Positions 29,350-41,154 of a stretch of DNA of 64,000 nt are shown piece by piece. Below the pieces are notes generated by a model. It saw nothing but the letters and a program-made list of their open reading frames with translations, was not told the origin of the DNA and searched no databases. This stretch comes from Diplonema papillatum (Eukaryota > Euglenozoa > Diplonemea > Diplonemida > Diplonemidae), in assembly GCA_030068145.1 (NCBI GenBank), contig JAPJBO010000076.1:372001-436000 (forward strand), in the 5' to 3' direction. A program made the translations under genes and the position numbers. Positions within the stretch are counted from its first letter, which is position 1; every line of letters begins with the position of its first letter.

Positions 29350-30127
29350 CGTATCTGGGGGCGTAGTAGGGCGCCAGGTTGCAGTTCCCCGGATAAAGCG
29401 CACGGGTTGTGCATCGCTCGTGTGGATGGGCGGCACCCAGAGCCACCCTGGCCTTGGGTGTCCGTCGAGTGCTGCTTTATGAGCTCTGAACGGTCGTCCA
29501 GGGTCTTTCCAGGTTTTGTCGTTGAGTCCGGCAAGTCTCAGCCTTCGTCATGACCTTTTTATTCACGGATGTCTGAGCAAGGTCCCGGTGGGCTGTCAGG
29601 GGGCATCCTTTCAAAGCTTTTCTAAGACGCCAGTGTACCGTCCAGCACTAATCGGAGCTTTGAGCATGCAAAACCCGCAGCAGTCCCAGCAGTTCCCACA
29701 AGAAAGCTCGGATGCACTCTGGGATCTTGAAGTCTCCATGGATGGACTTATGGGGTATTTAGACTGTTATAAACGGCTTCTTTTTAGAGTTAAAGTTCGC
29801 TTGAAATTCCGGGGTTTTAGGGTCTCCGTGTGACCGTTCATGAATGGGTTCTCTTAGAGCAAGAAATGGCTATGTGGTTACGGGTTGTATATTTAGTGCA
29901 CGCTTTCGTTATGGGTTATGGCTAGCCATGTCCGGGACTGTTTGTGACCGACACCAAGTACATTCCTTCGTGGACTGTAGTCTTGGGCCCCCACGTTCTA
30001 CAAGTTGAGCAGGGGTTGCCTTGTAGCCCGTACCGGTCTGTTGTCCGCCGTTGTTTTTCATACACGCTACGGCCCGGTAAAAATATGCTTCGCTCTTTCG
30101 CTATCCTTTGTTGACGCATCCACACAG
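29350..30127. other. No gene; holds one TTTTTAGAGT element at 29783-29836
   Basis: TTTTTAGAGTTAAAGTTCGC through TCTCCGTGTGACC is a solitary copy of the short dispersed element. The rest is unassigned. Confidence 0.6.
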
Positions 30128-30345
30128 AGACCTTGTGCTCATTTCGAAGGAGGCTAGAGGGGGAGAAAACAATACAACTACGAAGTGGGTCTTTTTTGTT
30201 AAACGCCTACGCCCGCCACTAAACCCAGATTTACCTGTGATTCGTGTGGGCTGCAGCACATTTACCTCCTTTGATCTATCGCAACTGGCAGTCTCCTCAA
30301 GCATTTCCTACAAAAGCAGGTGCTTATACAAAAAAAAAATGTTTC
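30128..30345. repeat. Dispersed repeat A, copy 2 of 3
   Basis: It is the closest match to 18172-18385, in the same orientation. It starts at CCTTGTGCTCATTTCGAAGG and ends at AGGTGCTTATACAA followed by poly-A. The A-run at the 3' side of this copy would fit a retroposed sequence. Confidence 0.85.
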
Positions 30346-31245
30346 GAGACTGGAGGTCCTATGAACATGCAATGTGAATAGCCTCTATTCGAGCCAACCC
30401 CACTTTTCTCTACACTAAAAAAGTGTATTGTTTTGAACTGGATAATAGCGCGGAGCTGGCTTTCTCTCCCCCTGGCACAGCGCAGGCCGACACGCCCGCA
30501 CAGCTGCTAACAGGGAAGCAACAGGAAAGCACCACACGGAACCCGGCTGGAAGGCCCCAAAGGGGAGTTGTCGGTGCTTTACCAAAGCTGCCCTTGGTCA
30601 AACGCCGCCCAGGCCACCCAAACAACCAACTATTCTGTACCAGCCGGAGCGGCTCGGTGGAGCATCACTGGATGCAGGACTGCAAGTCGCTGGCTCCCGA
30701 CCAACGGAACGCAATCACCAACGCCACGGCAACGATCGACAACCGTACCCGCCACACAACGGGGAAGCTCGACCGCAAACAGCGCGGCACATAACACTCA
30801 TTCCACGAAAACGTGTCACAGTTTTTTGCTTCCTCATATCCGACATGTACAGGTCAAATATTGAGCAAATCCGGTTTTCGGGCTGCACCGGCAAGTCGTA
30901 GCGCAGGCGAACCCGAGCGACGTTACCGTCACCGTGGGGGCAAAAGGCCCGGCCGAGAGGCCGACGGCACAAACGCAGCCCAGGCGCACAACGGTCCTCG
31001 GGGACATGCCACGCTAGCGAAACACTTCTTTCTTTCTTTCTTTATTTCTTTACTTATTTCCGTCTTCTTTCTTATTTCCCTCGTCGACCCCCCCCTTCCT
31101 ATCCCCTAACCTGTGGACCTGTCACTCGTGCGCGTGTCTCTTGGCGCAAACGGGCTAGTAACGCCTGACCGTTCCGGATGCTGCTCTTCTGAGCGGCTGA
31201 AGGAACGGTGCTTGTTTTTCATTCATTCATTCATTCCTGGGAAAA
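30346..31245. other. No gene recognised
   Basis: A 123-residue plus-strand frame at 30423-30794 has a weak Cys/His cluster (CTSRSGSVEHHWMQDC) but no other support. A CTTT/TTTC-rich tract lies at 31025-31080 and ATTC repeats at 31220-31236. Confidence 0.4.
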
Positions 31246-32090
31246 TGTATATGGGTGGCAGATGTCGGCCTTCAGGCCGGTGTGTCCGGGTTCAAACCCC
31301 GCCCATGACACTTTTCCGGTCGAAGATTATTTCGAGGTTTGCTGTCGTTTCGGGGCCTGATGTGCCCGAAATTTGCGTTTTTTGCGGAGTTTCTCAGCCC
31401 CCCGGAGAAATACCGGAGGGGGGGGCGGCGGGAAAAGGCTGCCCCAGGGCGGCCCCCCCCCCGCGCTGGGCCCCGGGTACGAGGCCAAACTTTACACCCG
31501 AACTTAGCTTCGCCCGGACTTTGTTTCGCCCGAACTTAGCTTCACCCGAGCTTTGCTTCGCCCGAACTTTGCTTCACCTAACTTTGCTCACCCGAACTTA
31601 GCTTCGCCCGAACTTTGTTTCGCCCGAACTTTGTTTCGCCCGAACTTAGCTTCACCAGAACTTTGCTTCACCCGAACTTAGCTTCGCCCGAACTTTGCTT
31701 CACCAGAACTTAGCTTCGCCCGAACTTTGCTTCACCCGAACTTAGCTTCGCCGAACTTTGTTTCGCCCGATCTTAGCTTCACCAGAACGTCCGAACTTTG
31801 CTTCACCCAGAACTTAGCTTCGCCCGGACTTTGTTTCGCCCGAACTTAGCTTCACCTTCGCCCGAACTTTGCTTCACCAGAACTTTGCTCACCCGAACTT
31901 AGCTTCGCCCGAACTTTGCTTCGCCCGAACTTTGTTTCGCCCGAACTTAGCTTCACCCGAACTTTGCTTCACCAGAACTTAGCATTGCCCGAACTTAGCT
32001 TCGCCCGAACTTTGCTGTTCCCCGAACTTTAACTGCTGCCTCCAGTCTCGCCACGCGCCGGCCTTAGCCGAGCGCACTTAATTTTAAAAC
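31246..32090 (+). mobile_element. Retroposon-like element with tRNA-like head and internal GAACTTAGC array, copy 1
   Basis: The head ATGGGTGGCAGATG...GGGTTCAAACCCCGCCCAT has a B-box match, and the seven outer bases pair (ATGGGTG with CGCCCAT), though the D arm is short. It is followed by a body (GGTCGAAGATTATTTCGAGG, GCGGAGTTTCTCAG) and a G/C-rich piece. An array of about 30 units alternating GAACTTAGCTTCGCCC and GAACTTTGCTTCACC comes next, then a conserved tail (AACTGCTGCCTCCAGTCTCG, CCACGCGCCGGCCTTAGCC). The same parts, in the same order, occur on the minus strand at 48572-49400. There is no coding capacity. Confidence 0.65.
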
Positions 32091-32164
32091 GACAACCAGG
32101 GGTCACTCCTAGTTCAGCTAGTAATTTTTCTTTCCTGTGTTCCCGGTTTCCCCAGCTCTTTGAT

Positions 32165-32662
32165 GCAGTGTGGTGGTGCCGAGTAACAGTGTACTAGCGT
32201 AGTGTGAAAGCAGGTTCCAGGCTGGGTCGGATCCCAATCTTTCTTCGTCAACAATCCCATTTTAGCCCAATACCGGGAGCTCTTGCAGTCTACGTGGTGG
32301 TGCCGAGTAACAGTGTACTAGCGTAGTGTGAAAGCAGGTTCCAGGCTGGGTCGGATCCCAATCTTTCTTCGTCAACAATCCCATTTTAGCCCAATACCGG
32401 GAGCTCTTGCAGTCTACGTGGTGGTGCCGAGTAACAGTGTACTAGCGTAGTGTGAAAGCAGGTTCCAGGCTGGGTCGGATCCCAATCTTTCTTCGTCAAC
32501 ATCCCATTTTAGCCCAATACCGGGAGCTCTTGCAGTCTACGTGGTGGTGCCGAGTAACAGTGTACTAGCGTAGTGTGAAAGCAGGTTCCAGGCTGGGTCG
32601 GATCCCAATCTTTCTTCGTCAACATCCCATTTTAGCCCAATACCGGAAGCTCTTGCAGTTTA
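32165..32662. repeat. About 125-bp tandem repeat, 4 copies
   Basis: Units start at GTGGTGGTGCCGAGTAACAG and end with GGGAGCTCTTGCAGTCTAC. The four copies are almost identical; the two right-hand ones share a 1-bp deletion (CAACATCCC for CAACAATCCC), so they arose from each other. Confidence 0.95.
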
Positions 32663-34194
32663 CTGAGGGAATAGGAGCAAGATGCATGGCTAGATGAGCG
32701 CGACCACCTCGAATGACACCAGGAGAATTCGGGGTGGAGCTGGTTTCTACGACTAGAAATATTCCGGTAAAAGGTAGCACTCCTCAACTTGCCCGAACCA
32801 ACAGGATCAAATAAGGTCAGTCACACCTTCCAATGTTTTTCCCACACCTCCAACCCCCACGAATGATCTGCTTGAAGCTGGATACAACACAACACGCCGC
32901 ACGGCCGTCACAAAAAAGGCATACCCTGATTTCCATCAGGCGGTGGTTGTCCAGGTCCCGTTCCTTTCCGAATGTCGTGAGTTCAAACTGCCTTTGCACT
33001 GCCAACTGCGCCTTGTGGCGTTCCAACTCGCGTTCTCGTCGGGCGTGCTGCAAGTTGTGTTTATAGCTCTCGTAAGGACCGCCCTTTTTTCCGATGGATC
33101 TTTCCACTCCGTCCTCAGTTCGTCTGTGAGGCCTGGAATTTGACGTGCAAAACACAGGCTGAAACCGGGAAAATCTGCCCTTTCGTGGTTTTCTTGGTGC
33201 CGTTTTTTCTAAATTCTCTAAGTAGAAGGGGCGTCGTTTAATACAAGGATTCTCCCCGGATCATATACGAAGTCAATTCCTTTCTTAACGAAAATGGTCG
33301 CCGTTTGCCCTCATTGGAAAGATCTGGACACAAATCTTTCGAATGCGTCCTTCATCGGGCAGAAGTCCGATGAGCTGCAACAGATAGGTGGGGTTTCCCG
33401 AATCAACCCTCGCCCCCCTCATCCGTAAGTGGTTAAGGTTGTCTTGGAGGTTCGAAGGACCAGTGTTTTCCAACAATTCTGAAAAATCACTGTCGAGAAA
33501 GGTTTGCGCCTGATGAGGTGGTTGACCAGGCCCCCACGAAGCCTTGTACACAACACGGCCACAACACGAGGATGCAGCCCTGCTTCGGTGTGCACTCAGC
33601 CATCAGGCCACTGGCTCCCCGACCGGTCGATTTGCCACTTTTGTGGCCCTCTATTCGTGGGGCGGTGCTGTCAGCACTTGTTCCGCGTCGCATCAAATAA
33701 TCTGCGCAGACAGGATGGACTGGTGTCACTTGCGCGTTGTCAAATCAAAGAGGTCTGGGAACCGGTGTGTGGTCAACAGTGTTGCCACGTGAAGGCCTCT
33801 ATGGTGCTCACACAAAAGGTATAGTTGAGTTGCAGCTCTTGACAAAGATGGAAAAAAGAAGGTGTTTTTGTTCTTCGCTTTTTCTCACGAACGGGGGGGT
33901 CGGTTTGAGGTTGGGAGGGCGGCCCCCCCCCCGGGTACGAGCGCAGAACTTAGCTTCACTTGCCGAACTTCACCACGTTCGGTGGGTCAATAGATGCCCC
34001 GGAGCCCTCGGCGGGCCCCCTCCTGGGATCCCCTCCCGGGCCCCCGTCCGGAGGCCCCCGTCCGGGCCCCGCCCCACCCTTAGGGCCCCCTTCGGGTCCC
34101 CTCGGTTCTCACGAACGGGGGGGGCCGGTTGGCTTCGTAGGCTTCGGGAGCATTGCCTCATGTGAATTCTGAGACGTATTTCTCGCACGAACGG
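32663..34194. other. No gene supported; scattered repeat pieces
   Basis: Minus-strand frames at 32817-33155 (a charged, possibly coiled-coil stretch ARRERELERHKAQLAVQRQ) and 33285-33551 look somewhat protein-like but match no family. 33701-33780 (CAGACAGGATGGACTGGTG, GCGTTGTCAAATCAAAGAGG) recurs at 61926-61992. 33895-34130 is C/G-rich and contains one GCAGAACTTAGCTTCAC unit of the retroposon-like array. Confidence 0.45.
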
Positions 34195-34373
34195 TAAAAA
34201 AGACAGGCGCTTCGTTTTGTTTGTGCGTGCCGGTTGATCGTTTTCCCACTTGTATTTACCCTGTGTGTATTCAGGTAAGGAATTCTGATCAACCACCAAA
34301 ACACGCTGCCTACGACGTTTTAGCCTGCACAATACATTGAAGGGCAACCCACAAGATTGTTAGTACTAAAATA
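34195..34373. repeat. Hairpin repeat with TACTAAC motif, copy 2
   Basis: This is the counterpart of 9640-9815. On the minus strand, the ubiquitin-like gene's last codons run into GGG|GTTATTTTAGTACTAAC and 50 bases later TTGTGCAG. Spliced in that way, the next codons would be Gly-stop, so the repeat could supply both a mini-intron and the stop. Confidence 0.8.
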
Positions 34374-34375
34374 AC

Positions 34376-35195
34376 CCCGGCGGACCTCCAAACGCTCCCT
34401 CTCGAGTCGGGCCTGCTTCTGCCGGATCTCCTCCTCCTGCGCCACAATCTGCTCTTCGTACTCGCGGCGGTCGCGCTCGACGCGCTGGCGCTCCTTTTCA
34501 GCCTCCGACCGCTGCTGCTGCAGGAGCTGCTGCTTCCTCTCGAGGTCGAGGCGATGCAGCTCGAGTTCGCGGTGCCGGTTTCGCTCCTCGAGCAGCTTTT
34601 CTTCCCGCATGAGCAGCTCGGCTTCCCTCTGCTTCTGCCTGTCCAGCTCCTGCCGCCGCAGGTCCTCTATTTTGTGGCGCTCCGCCAGCGCGTGCAGCCG
34701 CTCTTCCTCGAGCCGTTTGACTTGGTACTGCCTTTCTTTCAAGTCGGCTTCGAGCATCTGCGCGCGCCTGTCCTTCTCGGTCACCTCGTGGGCGAGGTCT
34801 TGGATGGACTTCGCGTAGGCTTGCTGCCGACGCTCAGTTTCGACTTCGAAAAGCTCGCGTTGGTCGTCCAACGACTCAGCTTCCAGCAGATGCGCGTTTG
34901 GTAAAGACGAGCTAGCGATCGACGTCGTTTCCGGGTACGACGCCCTGTTATGAATGCCAGGCCCCGGTTCGAGGAAGAGGTTGTCCCCCGACTTGGCCCC
35001 GACGTCTCCCGCAGTCATCCCGTTCAGCAGCTCGGTGCCTTGGAACTTCAAAGACATGCCGCGAGCCGACGCGCCGATGTGCCCCGTCATGTACTTCTTG
35101 ATCTTCTCGCCCGAGATCCGCGCCAGGCTGCCCTTGATCACCAGCCGGTACCGCCGCCCGTCGACGGCATTCGTCACGATCAGGACAGACTCCAT
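34376..35195 (-). CDS. Ubiquitin-like domain plus long coiled coil protein
   Basis: The start chosen is the ATG at 35195 (MESVLIVTNAVDGRRYRLVI); the frame is open further upstream but without protein-like sequence. Residues 1-85 form a ubiquitin-like beta-grasp: the two opening strands, a helix around GEKIKKYMTGHIG, then LKFQGTELLNGMTAGDVGAKSG (cited in parts), equivalent to the ubiquitin segment with the LEDGRTL turn. From about residue 125 to the end the protein is one continuous Glu/Arg/Gln-rich coiled coil (RQEELDRQ- and ERE-type heptads). It is cut at about residue 273 by the hairpin repeat, so the original C-terminus is probably missing. The role is unknown; such proteins are often cytoskeletal or scaffold-like. 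A copy of part of the ubiquitin-like fold lies at 51380-51425. Confidence 0.7.
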
Positions 35196-35889
35196 CCCTA
35201 TACACAACCCCCCTTGGCCGCAGCCTGCCCCCCCTTCTCCTGTTGTATGTCCACAGATAGAACAAACTAGAGAGAACCCAGACAGGCAGGCACAAATCAA
35301 AGGCAAACGACAGAGTGAGAGAGAGAGTTAGAATAGAGCATCTATCTGGTAGCGGAGTGGGTGCGATATCGGGCGAACCAACCTTGTGTGTGTGTCTAGC
35401 TTCGTTTAACGGTAAATCAAATAATCAGGTCCCCCTCCTACTGAGATTTTCTTTCTTGGGCTTTTTATCTAGGGCTTTTTATCTAATAGCCACCTGCTAA
35501 CTTTTTATTTAGCTTATAGCCACCTAAAGTAAAACTTTTTAATTAGCTTATAGCACTTTCAAATCTTTTTATTTAGCTTAGGGACGCCGGATTATTACCC
35601 GGGCGGGCCAACTGCCCGCCCAAAGGGGGGGGGGGGGGGGGGGGGCCCACCCCCCCCAAATCCCCCGAGCCCGCGGGATTTTTTTTTTTTTTTTTTTCAG
35701 TTTCCATTTTCACCACCTGCCTTCTTGGCTTCCGACACCGCCATACACAGCTGAAATGTACGGGTTTGGTTTGTTCTGGAAAGTCGCAATAAGGGGGGTT
35801 CGGGGGGCTTTGCCCCCCGGCCGAACGGTACGGCTCTATCAGGTCCAAGTTGCACTGCCCCTCCCCAAAAAACATCAACGTAATGGCCC

Positions 35890-37035
35890 AAACTTGGGCC
35901 ATTACATCAATGTAACGGGCAGAATTTGACGGAAAACCACTGTTACATCAATGTAATGGGCCAAATTTGACCGAAATCCACTGTTACATCGATGTAATGG
36001 GCAGAATCTGACGGAAAACCACTGTTACATCGATGTAATGGGCAGACTTTGACGGAAAACCACTGTTACATCAATGTAATGGCCCAAATTTGACCGAAAA
36101 TCACTGTTACATCAATGTAATGGCCAGAATCTGACGGAAAACCGCTGTTACATCGATGTAATGGGCAGAATCTGACGGAAAACCACTGTTACATCAATGT
36201 AATGGGCCAAATTTGACCGAAAACCACTGTTACATCAATGTAATGGCCCAAATTTGACGGAAAACCACTGTTACATCAATGTAATGGCCCAAATTTGACC
36301 GAAAACCACTGTTACATCAATGTAATGGCCCAAATTTGACGGAAAACCACTGTTACATCAATGTAATGGCCCAAATTTGACCGAAAACCACTGTTACATC
36401 GATGTAATGGGCAGAATTTGACGGAAAACCACTGTTACATCAATGTAATGGCCCAAATTTGACCGAAAACCACTGTTACATCGATGTAATGGCCAGAATC
36501 TGACGGAAAACCACTGTTACATCGATGTAATGGGCAGAATCTGACGGAAAACCACTGTTACATCAATGTAATGGGCCAAATTTGACCGAAAACCACTGTT
36601 ACATCAATGTAATGGCCCAAATTTGACGGAAAACCACTGTTACATCAATGTAATGGCCCAAATTTGACCGAAAACCACTGTTACATCAATGTAATGGGCC
36701 AAATTTGACCGAAAACCACTGTTACATCGATGTAATGGCCAGAATCTGACGGAAAACCACTGTTACATCAATGTAATGGCCCAAATTTGACGGAAAACCA
36801 CTGTTACATCAATGTAATGGCCCAAATTTGACGGAAAACCACTGTTACATCAATGTAATGGCCCAAATTTGACCGAAAACCACTGTTACATCGATGTAAT
36901 GGCCAGAATCTGACGGAAAACCGCTGTTACATCAATGTAATGGCCCAAATTTGACGGAAACCCACTGTTACATCAATGTAATGGGCCAAATTTGACCGAA
37001 AACCACTGTTGCAACTTGCATCAATGTAGTGGGCC
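35890..37035. repeat. Left 41-bp array, about 28 copies
   Basis: Units read TTACATC(A/G)ATGTAATGG followed by CCCAAATTTGAC or GCAGAATCTGAC and GGAAAACCACTG. Each unit is centred on the near-palindrome TTACATCGATGTAA (perfect when the middle is CG). The array faces its mirror image at 41155-42165. Confidence 0.95.
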
Positions 37036-37091
37036 AAATCGGCTAAAATGACCAAAATCCGGATTTTTCGAAAAGTGGCACGAAAACCGAA

Positions 37092-37166
37092 AAAAGTCTA
37101 CTTGCGGGGTTCGAACCCGGGTCGTTAGAGCTTGGTACCCAAGGTACTACTGCATCAACCACAGGA
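37092..37166 (-). tRNA. tRNA-like sequence, degenerate
   Basis: Read on the minus strand: GTGGTTGATGCAGTAG (A-box-like), a hairpin CTTGGGTACCAAG, and CCGGGTTCGAACCCCG (perfect B box with T loop), followed by a T-run after the 3' side. Acceptor-stem pairing is poor, so it is probably a tRNA-derived sequence rather than a working gene. It lies right behind the (TTGAAA)n tail of the LINE. Confidence 0.35.
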
Positions 37167-40100
37167 GCTCTGGCAAAAAAATTTCAATTTCAATTTCAAT
37201 TTCAACATTTGGAAACCGCACCCGGGTTAGGCTTGGGGATACGGTGCTAAGGTTCCTTGTGCCTTCTCTTCATCCTTGGGGCGTTTGTTTGTTTTCTGTT
37301 TCCTTTCGTTCGTTCTTGGTATGGTTGTGGGGGGGTTCAGTGGGATTGTTTCTTGCCCGCCCTCCCCTTGTTTCTTGCCGCTGTTTTGGTAATGATGTCC
37401 TGGCGTGCCAGGCTTTACCAGTAGCGGTCGGTGTGTTTCGAGCGATTGCCGTGCTGTCAGTTGCCTGTGATAGTAATTTGTCAAGAGGATTGCTTTGGTT
37501 CGCTGCTGATATGCTGCTTGGCTCTGCGTGTTGTGTGCAGTGATGGTTGTTTTTCCTTGGTTTTGTTGTGGCTTCGTCCTTCGCTCGCCCTCCCTTTCCG
37601 GTGCGGTGTTCTGACGTCTTTTGGTAACCCTGGCGTGCCAGGTTTGCCTGTTGAGTCGGTCTTCCGTGTCGGTCGGGGGGGGTTTGCTTTCGCTTCGGGA
37701 CTTTCCTGTTGTTGTCGGGCGCGTGGCGCTGTTTCGCTGCCGCTGCCCGTCCTGCTGCCTTCGCTCTTGTGGGTTGTTGTTGAGCGTGGTGCGTGTAGCA
37801 CTGAAACGGGGGGTTAATACGTTGTCTGTTGTTTTGGCAGGACTCGGCTTCTCTTGCGTGCTTGGGGGGGGGGCGTTGTTATTGGTTCTGGTTTTGTGGG
37901 ACAAGGTAAGGGAAAGGTATTTCTTTTTCGGCAGTTGGTGGGGGGTATTTTTTGGACTTGTTGTGCGGCTCTCCCTTCCGGGCGGTGTTCTGACTTCTGT
38001 TGGTAAACCCTGGCGTGCCAGGGTTTGCCTGTTGAGTCGGTCCTCCGCTTCGGTCGGGGGGGGCTGGTTTGGTGGCGCTATGCGTGTCGTCTGTCTACCT
38101 CTCGCTGTGACTTTTGTTTGCGGGGGCTGGGCGCTTCGCCTGCCTCTACTTTGTTCTTCCTTCCGGGGCCTTTGAGCTTGCTGCTTGTCTCTGTTTCGCT
38201 TTGCGGCGCTGTTGCGTGGTGCGGTCCGTTGGGCGCTTCGCCTGCCTCTACTTTGTTCTTCCTTCCGGGGCCTTTGAGCTTGCTGCTTGTCTCTGTTTCG
38301 CTTTGCGGCGCTGTTGCGTGGTGCGGTCCGTTGGCCTGGTCGCTTCCGGCAGCGTCAGAAACACCGGGCTGGTGTTTCCGACGCTGTTCTATCCCGTGCT
38401 CATTGTCCGCTCTCGGCCCGGAGGGTTGTCTTTTTTTTGTTTTGGTTGCTAATGCACTGTTCTTGTGTTGCAGCTACCTGTCTGCCTCAGTGACCGCTCC
38501 AGTGCTCACTCTGCGTGGTGCGGTCCGTTGGCCAGGTCGTCTCCGGCAGTCGGAAACACCGGGCTGGTGTTTCTGACGCTGTTCTATCCCGTGCTCATTG
38601 TCCGCTCTCGGCCCGGAGGGTTGTCTTTTTTTGTTTTGGTTGCTAATGCACTGTTCTTGTGTTGCAGCTACCTATCTGCCTCAGTGACCGCTCCAGTGCT
38701 CACTCCACCCTTTTGGACCTTCCTATGGTCAGGTGGGTGTGCTGTCGGTGCACCGAGTCTACCCTTCGTTGGTAGTCGTGTTCGGTCGCGGCGCTGTTGC
38801 GCTGCTGCGGTGGTACTTTTGTTTGCCTTCTTTTTTTCCCCTCTCTTTTCTTATTGTTCTCAGGTGCTGTTCGGTCCGGTGACCGGCTGCGTCCGTGTCG
38901 GCGTGCGGGCTTCGGCTGTTCGTCGGCGCCTGCGTCTCCGTTGTCGTGCTGCCGGTTTACTGCTGCCGCCTTGCGGCGGTTGGTCGGTGGCCGTGGGGAC
39001 TGTGTAGTGCCGGGTGTGTGCGTCTGGTGTTGGACTGCGCCGTCAGCGTACTGATTCGCGCTTCGCACTCAGCAGCCCTGTTGCGCCTGCACCGGCGGTC
39101 GGGTGAGGTTGCTTTGCACGGATGTGCCGGGTGTGTTGCCGCCTCAGTCTTCCGACCCGGCCCGAACTATGCCCATCCTTCGGCATCCTCGGAGCTTGAT
39201 CCCTCGAGGTCGAAGGTGTTGTCGACGCCATTGGTTGCTGCTGCCGCCATGTTGCCGTCGAGTTCCGGTGTGCCGGGCTCAGGTGGGTCTTCGTAGACCT
39301 CGTACTTCGGCACAAGCCCCACGGCCTGAAGGTACGCGAGGGCTGCTTCAGGGAGCTCGAAGAGCAGCGGCCAAAGCAGCTTGTGCCTTTCCCTGGGTGT
39401 CGGCTTTTCCCTTGGTGTGTCCGGGATGGCCTTGTGGACCCGTCTCCACATGGTCGCTCTCTCGTCGCCCCCGATTCTGCATTCCAGGAAAAGGTGTGTT
39501 AGGGGGCAGATCGGCGTGGCGTCGCAAAGCTGGCATGGGCGGGTTGCTTGCCTCTCTTCTGCTGCGAGATCCATCCAGTCGTCCCGGTAGCAGTTCCTGA
39601 GGAGTTGGTGGTGTCCCGTGCGAAGCTGGCGGATCTCGCGCTCGGCTCGCCTCGTCAGGTGTGCCGTTTTTGGGACCTTCCGTCCTCGGACCAACTGCGT
39701 GTACGGCAGCGGCCCGCCCGGTTGGTACGGGGATTCCCGCATTGAAGCCGCGTGTAGTGCCTCCCAGGCGTGCTCGCGGTACCGGGCCTTCGCGGTTCCT
39801 ACCGTCATCGGCGGCTGCGTTTCTTCTCCGGTCTGCGAGACGCCCTGCTTCGCTAGCCCGTCCGCCTCTTCGTTCCCTGCTAGTCCGCAGTGGCCGTAGA
39901 CGAACTGGAGTACTGGTGTATACCCCTTCGCAACCAGTTTCTCGAGCGCCTGCCAGATTCGGACGTTGTCCCGTTCTTGCTGTTTGTGCGGACCTTGGGA
40001 CAGCACGTTCAGAAGGGAGCTGGAGTCGCTGAGCACCCAGATGTGTCTGCTGGTAGGCTCTCCTTCGAGTACCTCCCTCTTTCCCAGTTTCAGCTCCAGC

Positions 40101-41090
40101 GATTCCAGCGCAATTTTCATCGCCACTTGCTCCGCGCGGTAGCTGGTTGCCCACTTACCGGCCTGACGGCTTAGGCGGGTCCCTTTCATCGGCGTCGCGT
40201 CTCTCCAGCTTTCTTCTCGGCGGTAGTACACCACGAGACCTGCGCCACCCCACCTCGTGACCTCGTCGGTTGTTACGGTTGTACCGTGGAGCAGCTGGTA
40301 CTGTGCGTGTCTTCTCTTCAGCGCCGCAACCGATCCGTCCGTCCAGACGATGTATGTCGGGGATGGCAATCCGTCGAGGACTGCCTCTGCCTTTCTCCGG
40401 TTTTCCTCGGCGCTTTTCGACTTCTTTGGAAGTGAAGCGCAGATGTGGAGCTCTGGTGGCGGCTTCCAAGGTGGGAAGGGATTTGGTGCGTGCTTCTCCC
40501 GCCGTGGCTTCGATGTTCGCGCCGTCTTCTTGAGGATGAGGAAGGACTGCGGGAGGGTGTCGTTGGTTCGTCGCGGATGCAGCACGTCCTTCCACATGGT
40601 CTTCGTGGCCATCTTTTCCGCCAGCGCGCCTGTCCTGAGGTCGGTTATCGACCTGATTGGCAGCATTCGTGCCTCGGTGAGGACAGCTTCCGTCAACGTC
40701 GTCTTCTTGCAGCCAACCACGGCGCAGAGTGCGGTTCGATGCAGGCACTCTATCCTGTCCACGTCCTTCTTCGATGCATAACGGATGTAGACTGCCATGC
40801 CGTAGGTTAAGACCGGCAGGGCGTATGCCATGTAGAGGGCTCTGAGCACTTCGGTCTTGTGGCCCCACTTCGTCCCGGATACCAGCTGTACCAGATTTAC
40901 CCTCCGCCCAGCGCTCTGCAGTATGCGATCTATGTGAGCTGTGAAGTTCAGTCTGTCGTCGATCGTCAGCCCCAGGAGTGTTACCTTGTCCTTCCACTGA
41001 AGGTCTGACACCACCGTGAACTCTATGGGGTTTTGGGCCGTCTCCCCGATTCGATGGATATTTCGTCTCCATTGCGGTTGCGTTGTCGAA
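37167..41090 (-). mobile_element. 5'-truncated LINE with RNase H (I-group-like)
   Basis: The element's coding part is 41014-39167 and a 3' region of almost 2 kb follows, ending in repeated TTGAAA units at 37175-37205 on the minus strand. That tail type is usual for I-group LINEs. The 5' side begins within the reverse transcriptase next to a T/A run at 41089-41102. The 3' region includes duplicated segments (38129-38224 with 38225-38330; 38330-38515 with 38520-38700) and the palindrome CCCTGGCGTGCCAGGG near 37625 and 38010. It sits between the two inverted 41-bp arrays. Confidence 0.7.
39167..41014 (-). pseudogene. LINE ORF2 C-terminal half: RT thumb, RNase H, zinc motif
   Basis: A continuous 615-residue frame. 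Residues 10-90 match the end of a LINE reverse transcriptase (TLLGLTIDDRLNFTAHIDRI). RNase H follows with its acidic landmarks in order: YIVWTDGSVAAL near 225, SYRAEQVAMKIAL near 300, WVLSDSSSLLNVL near 340 and YGHCGLAGNEEADGLA near 385. After that comes the zinc motif CQLCDATPICPLTHLFLEC near 510. This layout is that of I/Tad/ingi-type elements. The endonuclease and RT active site (YADD-type) are absent because of 5' truncation, so the copy is dead despite a clean frame. The frame's freshness suggests a recent insertion. Confidence 0.85.
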
Positions 41091-41154
41091 AAAAAAAAAA
41101 ACCTTTCATTCGTGGCCGACTGTTCAAAAAACTGTCTTTTTCAGTTTTTGCGCC

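Noticed and set aside
28698-29534. 278-residue minus-strand frame rich in Gln, Pro and Ala
   Set aside because: It reads through imperfect tandem repeats and the SWIM relic on the other strand; it has no domain and its composition follows the repeat.
30423-30794. Possible retrotransposon Gag with zinc knuckle
   Set aside because: The Cys/His spacing (CTSRSGSVEHHWMQDC) lacks the second Cys and Gly of a CCHC knuckle and nothing else in the frame is Gag-like.
37227-38576. Plus- and minus-strand frames of 180-225 residues in the LINE 3' region
   Set aside because: Low-complexity Cys/Leu/Val- or Thr/Arg-rich readings of a G/T-rich 3' untranslated region with internal duplications; no domain.
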